In this document: in pieces, positions 24,314 to 33,683 of the stretch | Numbering within the stretch: position 1 is the first letter of the stretch | How the letters are laid out: the number at the start of each line of letters is the position of its first letter | Assembly (NCBI RefSeq): GCF_009900745.1 | Contig: NZ_WXVU01000001.1 | Span: forward strand, 186,001-250,000 | DNA length: 64,000 nt | Origin: Chryseobacterium sp. c4a | GTDB lineage: Bacteria > Bacteroidota > Bacteroidia > Flavobacteriales > Weeksellaceae | Reading direction: 5' to 3' | The notes under the pieces: generated by a model | Seen by the model: only the letters and a program-made list of their open reading frames with translations | Told to the model about the DNA's origin: nothing | The model's database searches: none | Position numbers and translations under genes: made by a program

Positions 24314-25164
24314 TATTTCGAAGATAAAAAGTTATTGAGCTGGCTGAAGTACCATTCCTTATCATCATACATAATGAAATGTAATCCCTTTGTGGAATAT
24401 TGAAGATTGACGTTTTTAAGGTTGCTATATTGTGCTTCAATAGAGGGTTTCATAAATACAAAGTAAGATTCTAAAAGGATAAGAGAAGGACATTGTATAT
24501 TTTTGATGGTTTCTCTCAGGTCGGTATTGGAAAAATCACAGTACATTTTGGCAAACGTTTTTCTGTCGGATTTCATGCTCCAATCAATGACTGTACTCTG
24601 CATGGAAGTATCTGCCAAAAGACGTGGGATAGACTGAGTCTGCATGGTACGGAAATCTTCATCAGGCATAGCGGTAAACTTATTAATGGTTGATGAACAG
24701 TCATTGTTTTCTTTAGACTTAAAATTTGGATTAGAGATTGCTGCCAGACAAGGTAAAGTATCTACAATAACAATTTTACCTACCAGTTCCGGATAATCTG
24801 CTGCGATGGCCAAGGCAAGGCCGCCGCCCATGCTGTGTCCAATGATAACAGGCTTTTCAATTTTTTGATTTTTTATATAAGCTGCAATTCCTTTTTCCCA
24901 ATCTTTGAAGCTTGCATCAACATCAGGTTTTGCTCCTGCAAATCCAGCCATAGTTAAAGTATAGCAAGTGAAATCTTTTTCAAACTTTGCAGTGGTTTCA
25001 TTCCATACATCTCCTGAAGAAGCAAATCCGGGAATCAAAATTAAAGACTGTTTTCCCTTTCCGGTTTTCTTTACCTCAAACGGATATGTTTTTTCCTGAC
25101 CAAATATATTACATACTGCTGCAAAAAATAACATGATGATAAGAAGGAATGTGAATTTTTTCAT
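24313..25164 (-). CDS. exported alpha/beta hydrolase
   Basis: The 283-residue protein has a signal peptide (FTFLLIIMLFFAAVCNIFGQ), the oxyanion region LILIPGFASSGDVW near 40, and the nucleophile elbow VIIGHSMGGGLALAIA near 107-122 (GHSMG). An acid residue lies near IVIVDTLP, and a late His in STKGLHFIMYD near 262-272. It is a periplasmic esterase, thioesterase or similar; the substrate is unknown. It is the first gene of the operon that continues with the ECF sigma factor, an unusual gene order worth noting. Confidence 0.87.
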   Translation of the reverse strand: MKKFTFLLIIMLFFAAVCNIFGQEKTYPFEVKKTGKGKQSLILIPGFASSGDVWNETTAKFEKDFTCYTLTMAGFAGAKPDVDASFKDWEKGIAAYIKNQKIEKPVIIGHSMGGGLALAIAADYPELVGKIVIVDTLPCLAAISNPNFKSKENNDCSSTINKFTAMPDEDFRTMQTQSIPRLLADTSMQSTVIDWSMKSDRKTFAKMYCDFSNTDLRETIKNIQCPSLILLESYFVFMKPSIEAQYSNLKNVNLQYSTKGLHFIMYDDKEWYFSQLNNFLSSK

Positions 25165-25598
25165 GATTTCTAAAGTTTTAAGGTTTATTTGTCTTTTAGA
25201 GACGAGTGTTTTAAAAATGTTACACTATTTTTTATTTTTTTTTGAAAAAATATTTTTTCTCTTTCAAAGTCCTTTATGATATGGGAAAAAGCCAGACAAA
25301 TTTTTTTTGTAGATAATTTATATGGAACCAGATGTCCTTTGGAAAATATGATAAAAATCACAATTACCCCGATGCTTAGGCTGGTTTTAGCGGGTTAACC
25401 CCCTTTCATGTGATTAATGTGGTTGTGAAATGAATTGAGTTTTTGGATTTTTGATGATTATAATTAAAAAATAATGACTTAATAGTGTTTATATTGATAA
25501 TATTTGCTAAATTTATTGAAAGTTTAAGTCGCTGCCCTAGGAAGTGAAGGGGGTAGATTGACAAAATGGAATTTTTAACTAAAAACTAAAAAATATAA
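25165..25598. other. 434-bp gene-free region between divergent genes
   Basis: It carries the upstream regions of the hydrolase/sigma operon (left) and of a small ORF (right). Visible parts are the putative ECF-like promoter at 25201-25224, a T-rich stretch at 25225-25262 and a 10-bp palindrome GGGTTAACCC at 25392-25401. No ORF or RNA gene is recognised here. Confidence 0.6.
25201..25224 (-). promoter_or_regulatory. candidate ECF-type promoter for the hydrolase/sigma operon
   Basis: On the minus strand TGTAAC-N14-CGTC lies about 37 bp upstream of the operon. AAC-type -35 and CGTC-type -10 elements are common to ECF promoters. The spacer of 14 is shorter than usual, so this is tentative. Confidence 0.35.
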
Positions 25599-25814
25599 AT
25601 GAGCAGTAGTATTCAGGATGAATTTAAAGTTTTTAAAGACGAACTAAAAAAACTTAATATTGAAGTACAGAAAGTAGTAAAAGTAGGAAACGGAAGTATG
25701 GATTTTCACGAAGTTTTCTACAAATCACCACGATATGAGGAGGTGAAGACTGTGTATGTCCAACGTCATAACCTGGACAGTATGATAGAAAAATTTAAAC
25801 AAGCTTACCATTAA
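25599..25814 (+). CDS. small 71-residue protein, unknown function
   Basis: The ORF is helical and charged at the start (FKVFKDELKKLNIEVQKVVKVG), followed by a short beta-like middle and a helical C-terminus. No cysteine, membrane segment or known motif is present. It has an A-rich leader before the ATG and is closed by a perfect terminator, which supports it as a real transcribed gene. Function is unknown. Confidence 0.62.
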   Translation: MSSSIQDEFKVFKDELKKLNIEVQKVVKVGNGSMDFHEVFYKSPRYEEVKTVYVQRHNLDSMIEKFKQAYH

Positions 25815-25820
25815 AATATC

Positions 25821-25851
25821 ATCTTCGCCACAGAGAACCTGTGGCGAAGAT
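25821..25851. terminator. bidirectional terminator after the 71-residue gene
   Basis: ATCTTCGCCACAG and CTGTGGCGAAGAT form a perfect 13-bp stem with a 5-base loop, followed by TTCTTT. The converging MHS transporter gene ends 16 bp further on. Confidence 0.85.
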
Positions 25852-25866
25852 TTCTTTAGGAAATAC

Positions 25867-27159
25867 CTAATCTTTATCTAATGTTGATGCATTCTTAGTA
25901 TCCTTCATTCCCAGATATACCACAAGAGAAAAAAGAATACAACCTGTAACATACCAATAAAAGTATTCTTCAGAACCGATCTTTTTAAACCAAAGAGCGA
26001 TATATTCTGCAGTTCCCCCAAAAACAGCGACTGTAATAGCGTAAGGAAGGCCCACACCCAGTGCCCTGATTTCAGATGGAAAAAGCTCAGCCTTTACCAC
26101 TGCATTAATAGAAGTGTAACCGCTTACAATAATAAGTGCAGCCATAATAAGAAAGAAAGCTGTCCATATAGAAGCTGTCGCACTGAGAGCGGTGAGAAGA
26201 GGAACTGTACATAATGTTCCCAGAACTCCGAACCCTAAAAGAAGCGGCCGTCTTCCAATTTTGTCAGATAACGTTCCAAATACAGGTTGAAGACACGCAA
26301 AAATAAATAATGAGATAAAAGAAATAAGAGTAGATTCTTCTTTGGTAAGATGAACCGTATTGACCAGGAATTTCTGCATATAAGTAGTATAGGTATAGAA
26401 CGCGAGTGTTCCACCCAGTGTAAGCCCAACAACTGTCAATAAAGCTTTAGGATGTTTCAAAAGTTCCTTTACTGTTCCTTTCTTTTTCTCATTAAGATCT
26501 TTTTTATTTTCAAAGGCTTCGGTCTCATGAAGATTAGCCCGTAAGTACAACGCTATAATCGAAAGCATAGCTCCTATCACAAAAGGAATTCTCCAGCCCC
26601 AAGCTTCCAGCTGAGCCTCTGTTAATAATAATTTCTGCAAAATCAGCTGAATGCCTAACGCGATAAGCTGCCCTCCGATCAGGGTGACATATTGAAAACT
26701 GGAATAAAATCCTCTTCTGTCTTGTGTTGCCATTTCGCTGAGGTAAGTAGCCGAAACCCCATATTCTCCTCCAACACTCAATCCCTGCAGGAGCCTGGCA
26801 AGCAGGAGTAAGGCCGGAGCAAAAATACCTATGGATTTGTAAGTTGGGGTAAGAGCAATAAGTAATGAACCGAACGACATCAACAGCACAGATAATGTCA
26901 TTGCCCTTTTTCTACCGATTTTATCCGCAATACTTCCAAACATCCAGCCGCCAATAGGTCGCATAAGAAATCCCACAGCAAAAATTCCAGCTGTATTCAT
27001 CAGCTGTGCATTAAGGTCGGAATCCGGAAAGAAAGAATGAGAAAAATAAATGGCAAAAGCAGCATACGCGTACCAATCGTACCATTCTACCAGATTTCCG
27101 ATAGATCCGCCTATAATGGCTTTGATTCTTTGAGCTGTGGTGATAGAGGATGAATTCAT
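25867..27159 (-). CDS. MFS transporter, metabolite:H+ symporter (KgtP/ShiA-like)
   Basis: The 430-residue protein has about twelve membrane segments. The start, IGGSIGNLVEWYDWYAYAAF, is the hallmark of the MHS subgroup (alpha-ketoglutarate, citrate, proline, shikimate symporters), as are GSIADKIGRKRAM near 75-87 and TLSDKIGRRPLLLG near 296-309. It likely imports a small organic acid with protons. It follows a hypothetical gene by 18 bp on the same strand, so co-transcription is probable. The exact substrate is not predictable. Confidence 0.9.
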   Translation of the reverse strand: MNSSSITTAQRIKAIIGGSIGNLVEWYDWYAYAAFAIYFSHSFFPDSDLNAQLMNTAGIFAVGFLMRPIGGWMFGSIADKIGRKRAMTLSVLLMSFGSLLIALTPTYKSIGIFAPALLLLARLLQGLSVGGEYGVSATYLSEMATQDRRGFYSSFQYVTLIGGQLIALGIQLILQKLLLTEAQLEAWGWRIPFVIGAMLSIIALYLRANLHETEAFENKKDLNEKKKGTVKELLKHPKALLTVVGLTLGGTLAFYTYTTYMQKFLVNTVHLTKEESTLISFISLFIFACLQPVFGTLSDKIGRRPLLLGFGVLGTLCTVPLLTALSATASIWTAFFLIMAALIIVSGYTSINAVVKAELFPSEIRALGVGLPYAITVAVFGGTAEYIALWFKKIGSEEYFYWYVTGCILFSLVVYLGMKDTKNASTLDKD

Positions 27160-27177
27160 GTTAAGTATAGGGAAGTA

Positions 27178-28083
27178 TTAATTCTTACCGAAAAATCTTT
27201 TTACTTTATCCAGTAATCCTGATGGTTTAGAAGAGGGATGAGTAGGCTGAGGAGAATTTACTGATTGATCAAGAGCCTGGAGCGTTTCGACTGCTGATGC
27301 CACAATTTTTTCGGCATGGCGACTTTCTGTAATATGAATTCGGTTGGGTTCCTGTACTTTTTGCCCGGTCAGTCTTTCAAAATTAATTTTAGCTTTATTA
27401 AAAATCTCAATTTCAGTCTCAGGGCGATCATCTACATGAGTCATTTCAGGAATAATACCGGAACTTAATTTTATGGATTCACATTCAAAATCGTTCATAA
27501 TTCCTTGATGGATTCTTATCGCTGTTTCAGTTTCACCCACCTTTTCAAAAGCTTCTGCGAACTGAAGCATATCTTCTCCAATCTGATATTTTTCGAGAAT
27601 GTTGTCTATAGAATTGCTTACTTTGGCTTTTGCAGCAGCAAGATTGGCAACGGATTTTTCTTCACCGGGTCTGTTTTTAAGTAAATCGATAAGTTCTTGG
27701 ATGCCTTCTCTAATTTCGGGCTGAATTCTAAAACGATATATGTGGCCAAGATCTGTGAGATAAGTATTCTGACTCATTGCTTCATGAGAAAGGTTCTGAA
27801 TATGAGAACTCATGAAGAAAGCCAAATGAACCAAAAGATTGGAGTATTGTTTTAAATGATCCGAAGTGATTTCAGATCTTTCAAGTGCTTTATAAAGTTG
27901 GAGTCCTTCTAAAAATTCAATCTGATAACCATAAGGAGAAAAACTTTCCTCATTAATTTCAACAGGGTTGTTATCTAATATTTCATAAAGATATTCATGA
28001 ATCTGAAGCTCTTCAAGATCTTTTAAAGCTTGTTTAAGTTCAGCAAATTTATTGTGCTGTATCAATTCTATCAACGCTCTCAT
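27178..28083 (-). CDS. hypothetical helical protein upstream of the MHS transporter
   Basis: The 301-residue protein is soluble and predicted almost entirely helical, with TPR-like amphipathic stretches near residues 10-35, 165-200 and 265-280. A low-complexity Pro/Ser linker (SPQPTHPSSKPS) precedes a basic C-terminal tail (LLDKVKRFFGKN), which could contact membrane or nucleic acid. No family is recognised. It is 18 bp upstream of the transporter gene. Confidence 0.65.
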   Translation of the reverse strand: MRALIELIQHNKFAELKQALKDLEELQIHEYLYEILDNNPVEINEESFSPYGYQIEFLEGLQLYKALERSEITSDHLKQYSNLLVHLAFFMSSHIQNLSHEAMSQNTYLTDLGHIYRFRIQPEIREGIQELIDLLKNRPGEEKSVANLAAAKAKVSNSIDNILEKYQIGEDMLQFAEAFEKVGETETAIRIHQGIMNDFECESIKLSSGIIPEMTHVDDRPETEIEIFNKAKINFERLTGQKVQEPNRIHITESRHAEKIVASAVETLQALDQSVNSPQPTHPSSKPSGLLDKVKRFFGKN

Positions 28084-28162
28084 TTCCTTGGTTTATAATA
28101 TCACCAATATACAAATTTCACCAAAGATAAAGCTGACCTCCCAAAGAACAGCTCTGCTATTT

Positions 28163-28915
28163 TTAGAACCTGTATCCCAATGAAAGTCCGCTTCTGAAAC
28201 CAGCCCATGGCCCGTCTACTTTTATTTTAGCTCCATTGGCAGTGGTTTCCACACTGTATTTTACAAACGGAATATCCAGGTTTTCTATTTCTTTTTTGAG
28301 TTGTGCCTGCATATCCGGAGTAAGAACATAATCAGAGGTCATTGTAAAATCACCTTTTCCGCTTCCGTAATGAGCTCCGGCAATCCAGAAATCCAGTACC
28401 AGATTCTGGCTTCGGGTAAGGAAAAATTGTACACCAACCATAAGACCACCACTATTTCCTTTGGTAGTTCCCTGACCTTTCAGCGGAATTTGATAGGTAA
28501 TTCCATTTGGGCCATTATAATCATAGTAGAAATCGAAGGTGTTGGAAGAAACATCAGAATATCGGTAATAAGGGGCAAAGTAAAATCCTTTTCCATAGCC
28601 TTTTCCGATATAAAATCTTGGTTCAATGGTGAAATTGGTAGCTTTTACCCTTAAATTTTCAAATCTTTTTTAGTCTTTGTCCTTCAAGAAAGCATTGATA
28701 AAAGGAACTTTCCCCTCAGGCATGGTTCCGAAACCAATATTTAAAGAAAACCATTGGTTAAAAGCGCGCTCATACGACAGATTGATATTCCGGAATGCAT
28801 AAGCGGTAACATTCGTCTTGATGATATTCATCTTTTCAGCCGAAACATTTTGGTTTTCCTGTGCCTGCAATGCTGAAAAAAGGAAGCATGGGACTAATAG
28901 GATTACATTTTTCAT
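28163..28915 (-). pseudogene. DUF3575-like outer-membrane protein gene with an in-frame stop
   Basis: The frame from ATG 28915 encodes a signal peptide (MKNVILLVPCFLFSALQAQ) and a beta-barrel start, then ends at TAA 28672-28670 after residue 81 (AFLKDKD, stop). The same reading frame continues without another stop to 28163, giving KRFENLRVKATNFTIEPRFY ... RSGLSLGYRF with a C-terminal aromatic as in barrel proteins. One substitution (for instance GAA to TAA) explains it. Whole length would be 250 residues. A sequencing error or read-through is possible. Confidence 0.75.
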
Positions 28916-29098
28916 AATCTTATACTTTGTGATGTTAGAAATAAACAGCAAAAAACAGGCTGAATTTAACATAATAATTTGAATTTGAAGAAAAAAAATA
29001 CAAATTATCAATGGTAATGGGATTTTTTTTATTTAGAATTAAAATGAATGTAATGGATTTCAGCAATTAGTTGTCCTAAAAGTATATCCAACTCTGAC

Positions 29099-31183
29099 AT
29101 GAAAAAAACTATATATACCATTTGTATGTTTTGTGGCATTTTTGTTTTTTCACAAGAAGCAAAAAATGATACGGTAAGTATTTCCGATACGAAGGAACTT
29201 CAGGAAGTTATTGTAAAGGCACAACGCAAAAAACAATTTGCTGATAAAGCGGTGTATACTTTTGATAAGGAAGCACTAGAAAGAGCCAGATATGCAAAAG
29301 ATTTACTTCGTACCCTTCCTGAATTGCAACTAGATCCAATTTCCAATACGATAACGAGTACAAAAGGAGGTACAACTTTATTCTTGATTAACGGTGTTGA
29401 AGCTACAGATATGCAGATCAGAAGTGTTGCACCTAGTGAAGTGGTGAAAGTGGAGTATTATGATATTCCGCCAGCGAGATGGGCTACAAGGGCAGATATT
29501 GTCGTTAATATTTTAACAAAGTCTACTGAGACCGGATATGTTTTTGGAACTGAAGCATTCTCCGCATTGAATACAGGTTTTATAAACGGATCTGCCTATG
29601 CTAATTATACAAAAGGGAAGAATGATATAGGGCTGGAATATGCTATTAATTTAAGAGATTATACCGACAGAAGGGTAAATAGTATTTACGATTATCAGCT
29701 AAATGGCAGTCACTACCAGTCTAATGAGGATCGAAAAGATCATTTTGGATATACTTTTCAGAGTATAGCATTACGTTATACCCGTTTGGTTCCTGATGAT
29801 TATGTGCTTCAGGCAAAACTGAATATGAATATTTTTAGCCGATTTTCAAAAGGAACAGGTCAAAGTATTTTTACAGTAGACAATACTGTTGAAGAGCATA
29901 ATATGTTTAAGAATAATGGATCAGATTATGCTACTCCAAAGCTGGATCTTTATTATTCTAAAAAAATAGGATTGAAGGATGAACTGAGCATTAATTTGGT
30001 AGGCTCTGATTTTACTACCAATTCTTCAGAAACAGCGAAAGAGTGGGTGAAGGGAACGGGATTGTCCGTATATGATAATGATATGGTTTTAAAAGCTAAA
30101 CAAACAAGTTTTGTAGGGGAGCTGGCTCATATTCATGATTTTAAAGCCGGAAAACTTTCGTCCGGATATCGTATTTCAAATTCTTCTATATCTAATGATT
30201 TGAATAATCTTTCCGGATATTCTCAATATAAGGTTACTTATCTGGAGCAATATTTATACAGTGAATTTGCAGGTAAAATAGATAAATTTAGCTATCGGAT
30301 AGGGGTGGGGCTAACGAATATTCATAATAAAAGCGCCGAAAATACTTTTGATGAATGGTCTTTTACTCCAAAAGTTATACTTGCATATCAACTTAAAAAT
30401 AATCAAAGTCTTCGCTTTACAAGCAGCTATAAGCCTATAAGCCCAGTGAGTAATGCACTTAGTAGTAATGTACTTCAATTGGCTCCTAATATTGTACAAA
30501 AAGGAAATCCGTTTCTTTCTTCTCAACAGAAATGGACAAATAGCCTGATCTATTCATTGAACAATAAATATTTTGATTTTAATTTGAACGTATCTTATTC
30601 TTATACAAATCGTGTGATCAATCAGTATTATGTTTTGGATGATACTTTTGGAGGATATGCATTGACTTATGAAAACGGACGGTACGCTCAACAGGTTAGT
30701 GCATTTATCTCAGGAGCATATAAACCTTTTGGGAATGAACTTTTGGTGATCAAGGCAAATTTGGCTCCTACTTCCGAAATGGTAAAGACCAGCAGTGGTG
30801 CCGTCATTAAAAATGATTATTTGGCCAATTATTTTGTGTTGTCTTCAGAATATAAAAACTTCTCAGCCCAATATCAGTTCAATATTCCAACCTATAGTCT
30901 TAGCGGAGCTTTTCTGAATACTAATGAAAACCAGAATAATATTTTTATTAGCTACAAGCATAAAAATATGACGTTTTCTACAGGAATGTATTGGATAGGA
31001 ATGCCTTCTGAGTATAAAACCAAAAGCTTATCGGAAAGCCTAGTGGATTATAAGCTTCATACTCAGATTATGAATAATAAATCAATGTTTGTGCTCGGCT
31101 TTAGCTATGATTTTTCAAAGGGAAAGAAAACTGAGATTCAGAAAAAACTAAATAATGATACAGCTCCGGCTGCTACTTTTTAA
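29099..31183 (+). CDS. TonB-dependent outer-membrane receptor
   Basis: The 694-residue protein has a signal peptide (KKTIYTICMFCGIFVFSQ), a short TonB-box-like ELQEVIVKAQ stretch near residues 34-43, and a plug domain near 46-140 (YAKDLLRTLPELQLD, TTLFLINGVEATDMQI, VEYYDIPPARW). A large beta-barrel with alternating aromatic strands follows. It lacks the N-terminal carboxypeptidase-regulatory-like repeat found in many Bacteroidota receptors. It probably imports an unknown ligand with ExbBD/TonB energy. There is no SusD partner beside it. Confidence 0.85.
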   Translation: MKKTIYTICMFCGIFVFSQEAKNDTVSISDTKELQEVIVKAQRKKQFADKAVYTFDKEALERARYAKDLLRTLPELQLDPISNTITSTKGGTTLFLINGVEATDMQIRSVAPSEVVKVEYYDIPPARWATRADIVVNILTKSTETGYVFGTEAFSALNTGFINGSAYANYTKGKNDIGLEYAINLRDYTDRRVNSIYDYQLNGSHYQSNEDRKDHFGYTFQSIALRYTRLVPDDYVLQAKLNMNIFSRFSKGTGQSIFTVDNTVEEHNMFKNNGSDYATPKLDLYYSKKIGLKDELSINLVGSDFTTNSSETAKEWVKGTGLSVYDNDMVLKAKQTSFVGELAHIHDFKAGKLSSGYRISNSSISNDLNNLSGYSQYKVTYLEQYLYSEFAGKIDKFSYRIGVGLTNIHNKSAENTFDEWSFTPKVILAYQLKNNQSLRFTSSYKPISPVSNALSSNVLQLAPNIVQKGNPFLSSQQKWTNSLIYSLNNKYFDFNLNVSYSYTNRVINQYYVLDDTFGGYALTYENGRYAQQVSAFISGAYKPFGNELLVIKANLAPTSEMVKTSSGAVIKNDYLANYFVLSSEYKNFSAQYQFNIPTYSLSGAFLNTNENQNNIFISYKHKNMTFSTGMYWIGMPSEYKTKSLSESLVDYKLHTQIMNNKSMFVLGFSYDFSKGKKTEIQKKLNNDTAPAATF

Positions 31184-31246
31184 AAAACTTGAAACTTGAA
31201 AGTTTATTGATATGATTCTTTATTCCAGTCTTCAATGATGTAGATA

Positions 31247-31283
31247 AAAAAATCTCGTTCAAAGTTGCGGAACGAGATTTTTT
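31247..31283. terminator. bidirectional terminator between the TonB receptor and the T9SS gene
   Basis: A 14-bp perfect stem, AAAAAATCTCGTTC with GAACGAGATTTTTT, and a 9-base loop. Confidence 0.9.
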
Positions 31284-31287
31284 ATGG

Positions 31288-32285
31288 TTATTTCTTGATG
31301 AATTTTGTAGTCTTTTTGGTTTCAGAATTCTTTCCACTGACTTCAATAAAATAGGATGCTGGCGGAAGATCAGATATTTGTATGTTTCCTGAATTTACCT
31401 CTGCCGTTTTAATAAGTTTTCCATCCAAACTATAGATATTTGCTTTTGAATATCCTTCTGTATTACCTTTGAATCCAATAAAATCCTGAGCAGGATTAGG
31501 ATACATACTGATGGTTTCTTTTTTCATTGTATTGCTTACTGCCAATGTTCCGGTATTCAGTGCTATTGCGGTTGAAGTGGTCTGGTTGATGCTCAGAGCG
31601 AGTACAGTTATATTTGAGTGGTAGAGCTAAGTAATGCATATCTGTGGCTGGCATCATAATAAGAATAAACAGTGTTGGTAACAGAACCTAAAGGGTTTTG
31701 GAAGGTAATGTCTAAAACGGAATATAAATTAAAAGTCTGTATAAATTTTACCCTAAGAACGTTATTATATGTCTGCCCACTCAGTAGTAAAGTACCATAG
31801 GCATCAGCCTGAGTAGACATGGTTCCTTGAGTGATTCCATTCATAAGAGCTGAGGTAAAAGTTCCTTTAGCTGTATCTGTCTGTGACGCTCCTATAGTGA
31901 TAGGATAGGTAATATAAGTCCCATTGTCTGTATTTAAATTAAGGGTAACCTGAGGGTTTATAACTCCTGTGATCTCAAGCTTTGTAGACGATGCCTTATA
32001 AAATATGGTATTGGTTCCGTCAACCATCTTGATTGTAGATCCGGGAAAGGTAGTCATTTCAGCAGAAGTAGGGGCTAGATAATTGATGGTTGCAGCTGCT
32101 CCCAGTGTAAGGGCTCCATTTAAAAATGTAACATTATTGCCAAGTGCAGAGTTATCCACGGTTCCGACGATAAGATTATTATTCACAACATCGTTGAGGA
32201 TAGGATCATGAGATGCTTTTGTAAGCGTAATCTGAGCTGAGAACATTACAGAAGCTCCCAACAGAAGTAAGATAGATGTTTTCAT
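31288..32285 (-). pseudogene. T9SS-sorted surface protein gene broken by a frameshift
   Basis: The first frame (ATG 32285 to TAA 31608-31610) encodes a signal peptide (KTSILLLLGASVMFSAQ) and a 220-residue beta-rich domain ending YALLSSTTQI. The last frame (about 31605 to 31288) continues as ITVLALSINQTTSTAIALN and ends in a complete T9SS type A tail (MYPNPAQDFIGFKG ... FIKK). The frames meet at an AT dinucleotide run; removing one TA restores one continuous ORF. The original would be about 330 residues. It may be phase-variable or a recent mutation. Confidence 0.7.
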
Positions 32286-32616
32286 AGCCAAATTTTTTAT
32301 TAAAGTTAGTTAAAAAGATGAATCAATTTTCATTATAACGTGTTTTTGATGAAATATTTAAACTACTTGAAATCGAATTAAAGCATTTTTCCTTTTAAAT
32401 AAGGCAAAAAATAGACTTTGCTAAGCGGTAACTAAAATGAAAAAGGGGTGAATTTTCTTTACAATACATCCCAATTGCAATACAATTTTCAATAATTATT
32501 TAACCAATATTCCTCCTCAGTTTCGTTTTTTTTCCGGGTACTCACTTTTTTAGAAGAAAAAAATAGCCGCCTGATATTTCAGACGGCTGTTTTGTGCATT
32601 AAATAAGTTTTAAGTT
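32286..32616. other. 331-bp gene-free region upstream of the T9SS pseudogene
   Basis: AT-rich, with the upstream region of the frameshifted gene and the ribB terminator at 32565-32588. No ORF or repeat array is recognised. Confidence 0.55.
32565..32588 (-). terminator. terminator after ribB
   Basis: AGCCGCCTGA pairs with TCAGACGGCT with one mismatch. On the minus strand a T-rich run follows. Confidence 0.8.
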
Positions 32617-33264
32617 TTAATTGCTCATGATCATTTTTCTGTAAGCGTAAATATCTTCAATCGTTACTACACTCATTTCTTTTTTCTTGGCAAATTCCAC
32701 AATTTCCGGAAGTCTTGCCATAGAGCCATCTTCATTGGTAAGCTCGCAAAGTACAGCATCATCACCCAGATTAGCCATTTTTACAAGATCTACGCTGCCT
32801 TCTGTATGCCCACGTCTTTCAAATACACCGTCTTTTTTAGCAATGAGAGGAAATACGTGTCCAGGGCTTGCAATGTGCTCTGCTAAAGCATTTTCAGCAA
32901 CAGCTGTTCTGATAGTCGTTACGCGATCTTTTGCAGAAACTCCAGACTCTACGCCTTCTTTGGCTTCAATGGAAATGGTAAATGCGGTTTGATTTTTTGA
33001 ATTGTTGTTTTCCACCATCGGACGAAGGTTGAGATGCTTACTTTTCTCTTCAGAAATGCATAAGCAAACGATACCGCTGCATTCGCGGATCAAAAGTGCC
33101 ATGTCCTGCTCGGTAATAGTGGAAGCGGGAAAGATGATGTCACCTTCGTTTTCACGATTTTCATCATCCACTAAAAGAATACCTTTTCCCTGTTGTAATG
33201 TTGAAAGTGCCTTTTCTACACGTTCTTTGGAGGTTGCTCCGAATTGTTCTAATAATTTTTCCAT
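32617..33264 (-). CDS. ribB: 3,4-dihydroxy-2-butanone-4-phosphate synthase
   Basis: The 215-residue protein has the DHBP synthase active-site block [17 protein letters not shown] near 35-51, [12 protein letters not shown] near 68, and the [15 protein letters not shown] motif near 149-163. It makes the four-carbon unit for riboflavin from ribulose-5-phosphate. It is the stand-alone form, without a GTP-cyclohydrolase II fusion. It is controlled by an FMN riboswitch about 97 bp upstream and ends at a good terminator. Confidence 0.95.
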   Translation of the reverse strand: MEKLLEQFGATSKERVEKALSTLQQGKGILLVDDENRENEGDIIFPASTITEQDMALLIRECSGIVCLCISEEKSKHLNLRPMVENNNSKNQTAFTISIEAKEGVESGVSAKDRVTTIRTAVAENALAEHIASPGHVFPLIAKKDGVFERRGHTEGSVDLVKMANLGDDAVLCELTNEDGSMARLPEIVEFAKKKEMSVVTIEDIYAYRKMIMSN

Positions 33265-33360
33265 GTTATTTTACTTTTAAAAGTTAAAATAGTCTTCGGT
33301 ACATGGAAATGAAATACGATACCGTAAGAGCCCATGAAGGATCCTACCGTACGTCTCATT

Positions 33361-33476
33361 TTCTTCTCCCATCCAGACTTTAACTGTCGGTTTTGGAATT
33401 TCACCAAATCAGTCCCTTCAAATGAAAGGAGTCGCGGACTATAACCGCCGGTAGGGAATTTCACCCTGCCCCGAAG
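33361..33476 (-). promoter_or_regulatory. FMN riboswitch (RFN element) controlling ribB
   Basis: The minus strand contains the conserved RFN pieces in order: GGGGCAGGGTGAAATTCCC, CCGGCGGTTATAGTCC, GGTGAAATTCC, AACCGACAGTTAAAGTCTGG and ATGGGAGAAGA. These are the paired segments and FMN-binding core of the RFN element, which represses riboflavin genes when FMN is bound. A 96-bp expression platform separates it from ribB. Confidence 0.95.
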
Positions 33477-33625
33477 AAAACTTATACTAAGTTTTACTGT
33501 ATGTTTGTTAAATTTTTTATTTCATTGAAAATATTTAATGCACAAGTCGCTAATTTCGGGAAGTTTTTTGAGATAGAAAAGAGTTTTTTAATAAGATTAA
33601 TCAATGTCTGATTGGCTTCCCAATA

Positions 33626-33655
33626 AAAAACCACTCACAGAGAGGAGTGGTTTTT
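33626..33655 (-). terminator. terminator after the MORN-repeat gene
   Basis: AAAAACCACTC pairs perfectly with GAGTGGTTTTT around an 8-base loop, with A/T runs on both sides. It lies 29 bp past the MORN-repeat stop. The gap 33477-33683 otherwise shows only AT-rich upstream sequence for ribB. Confidence 0.8.
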
Positions 33656-33683
33656 GTTTGTATTTTGGGTGTTAGAAATTCAT

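Noticed and set aside
32687..33280. two open frames opposite ribB
   Set aside because: Composition-driven shadows of a well-supported enzyme gene.
33249..33464. 71-codon open frame on the minus strand over the ribB leader
   Set aside because: It covers the conserved FMN riboswitch; the RNA element explains the sequence better than a protein.
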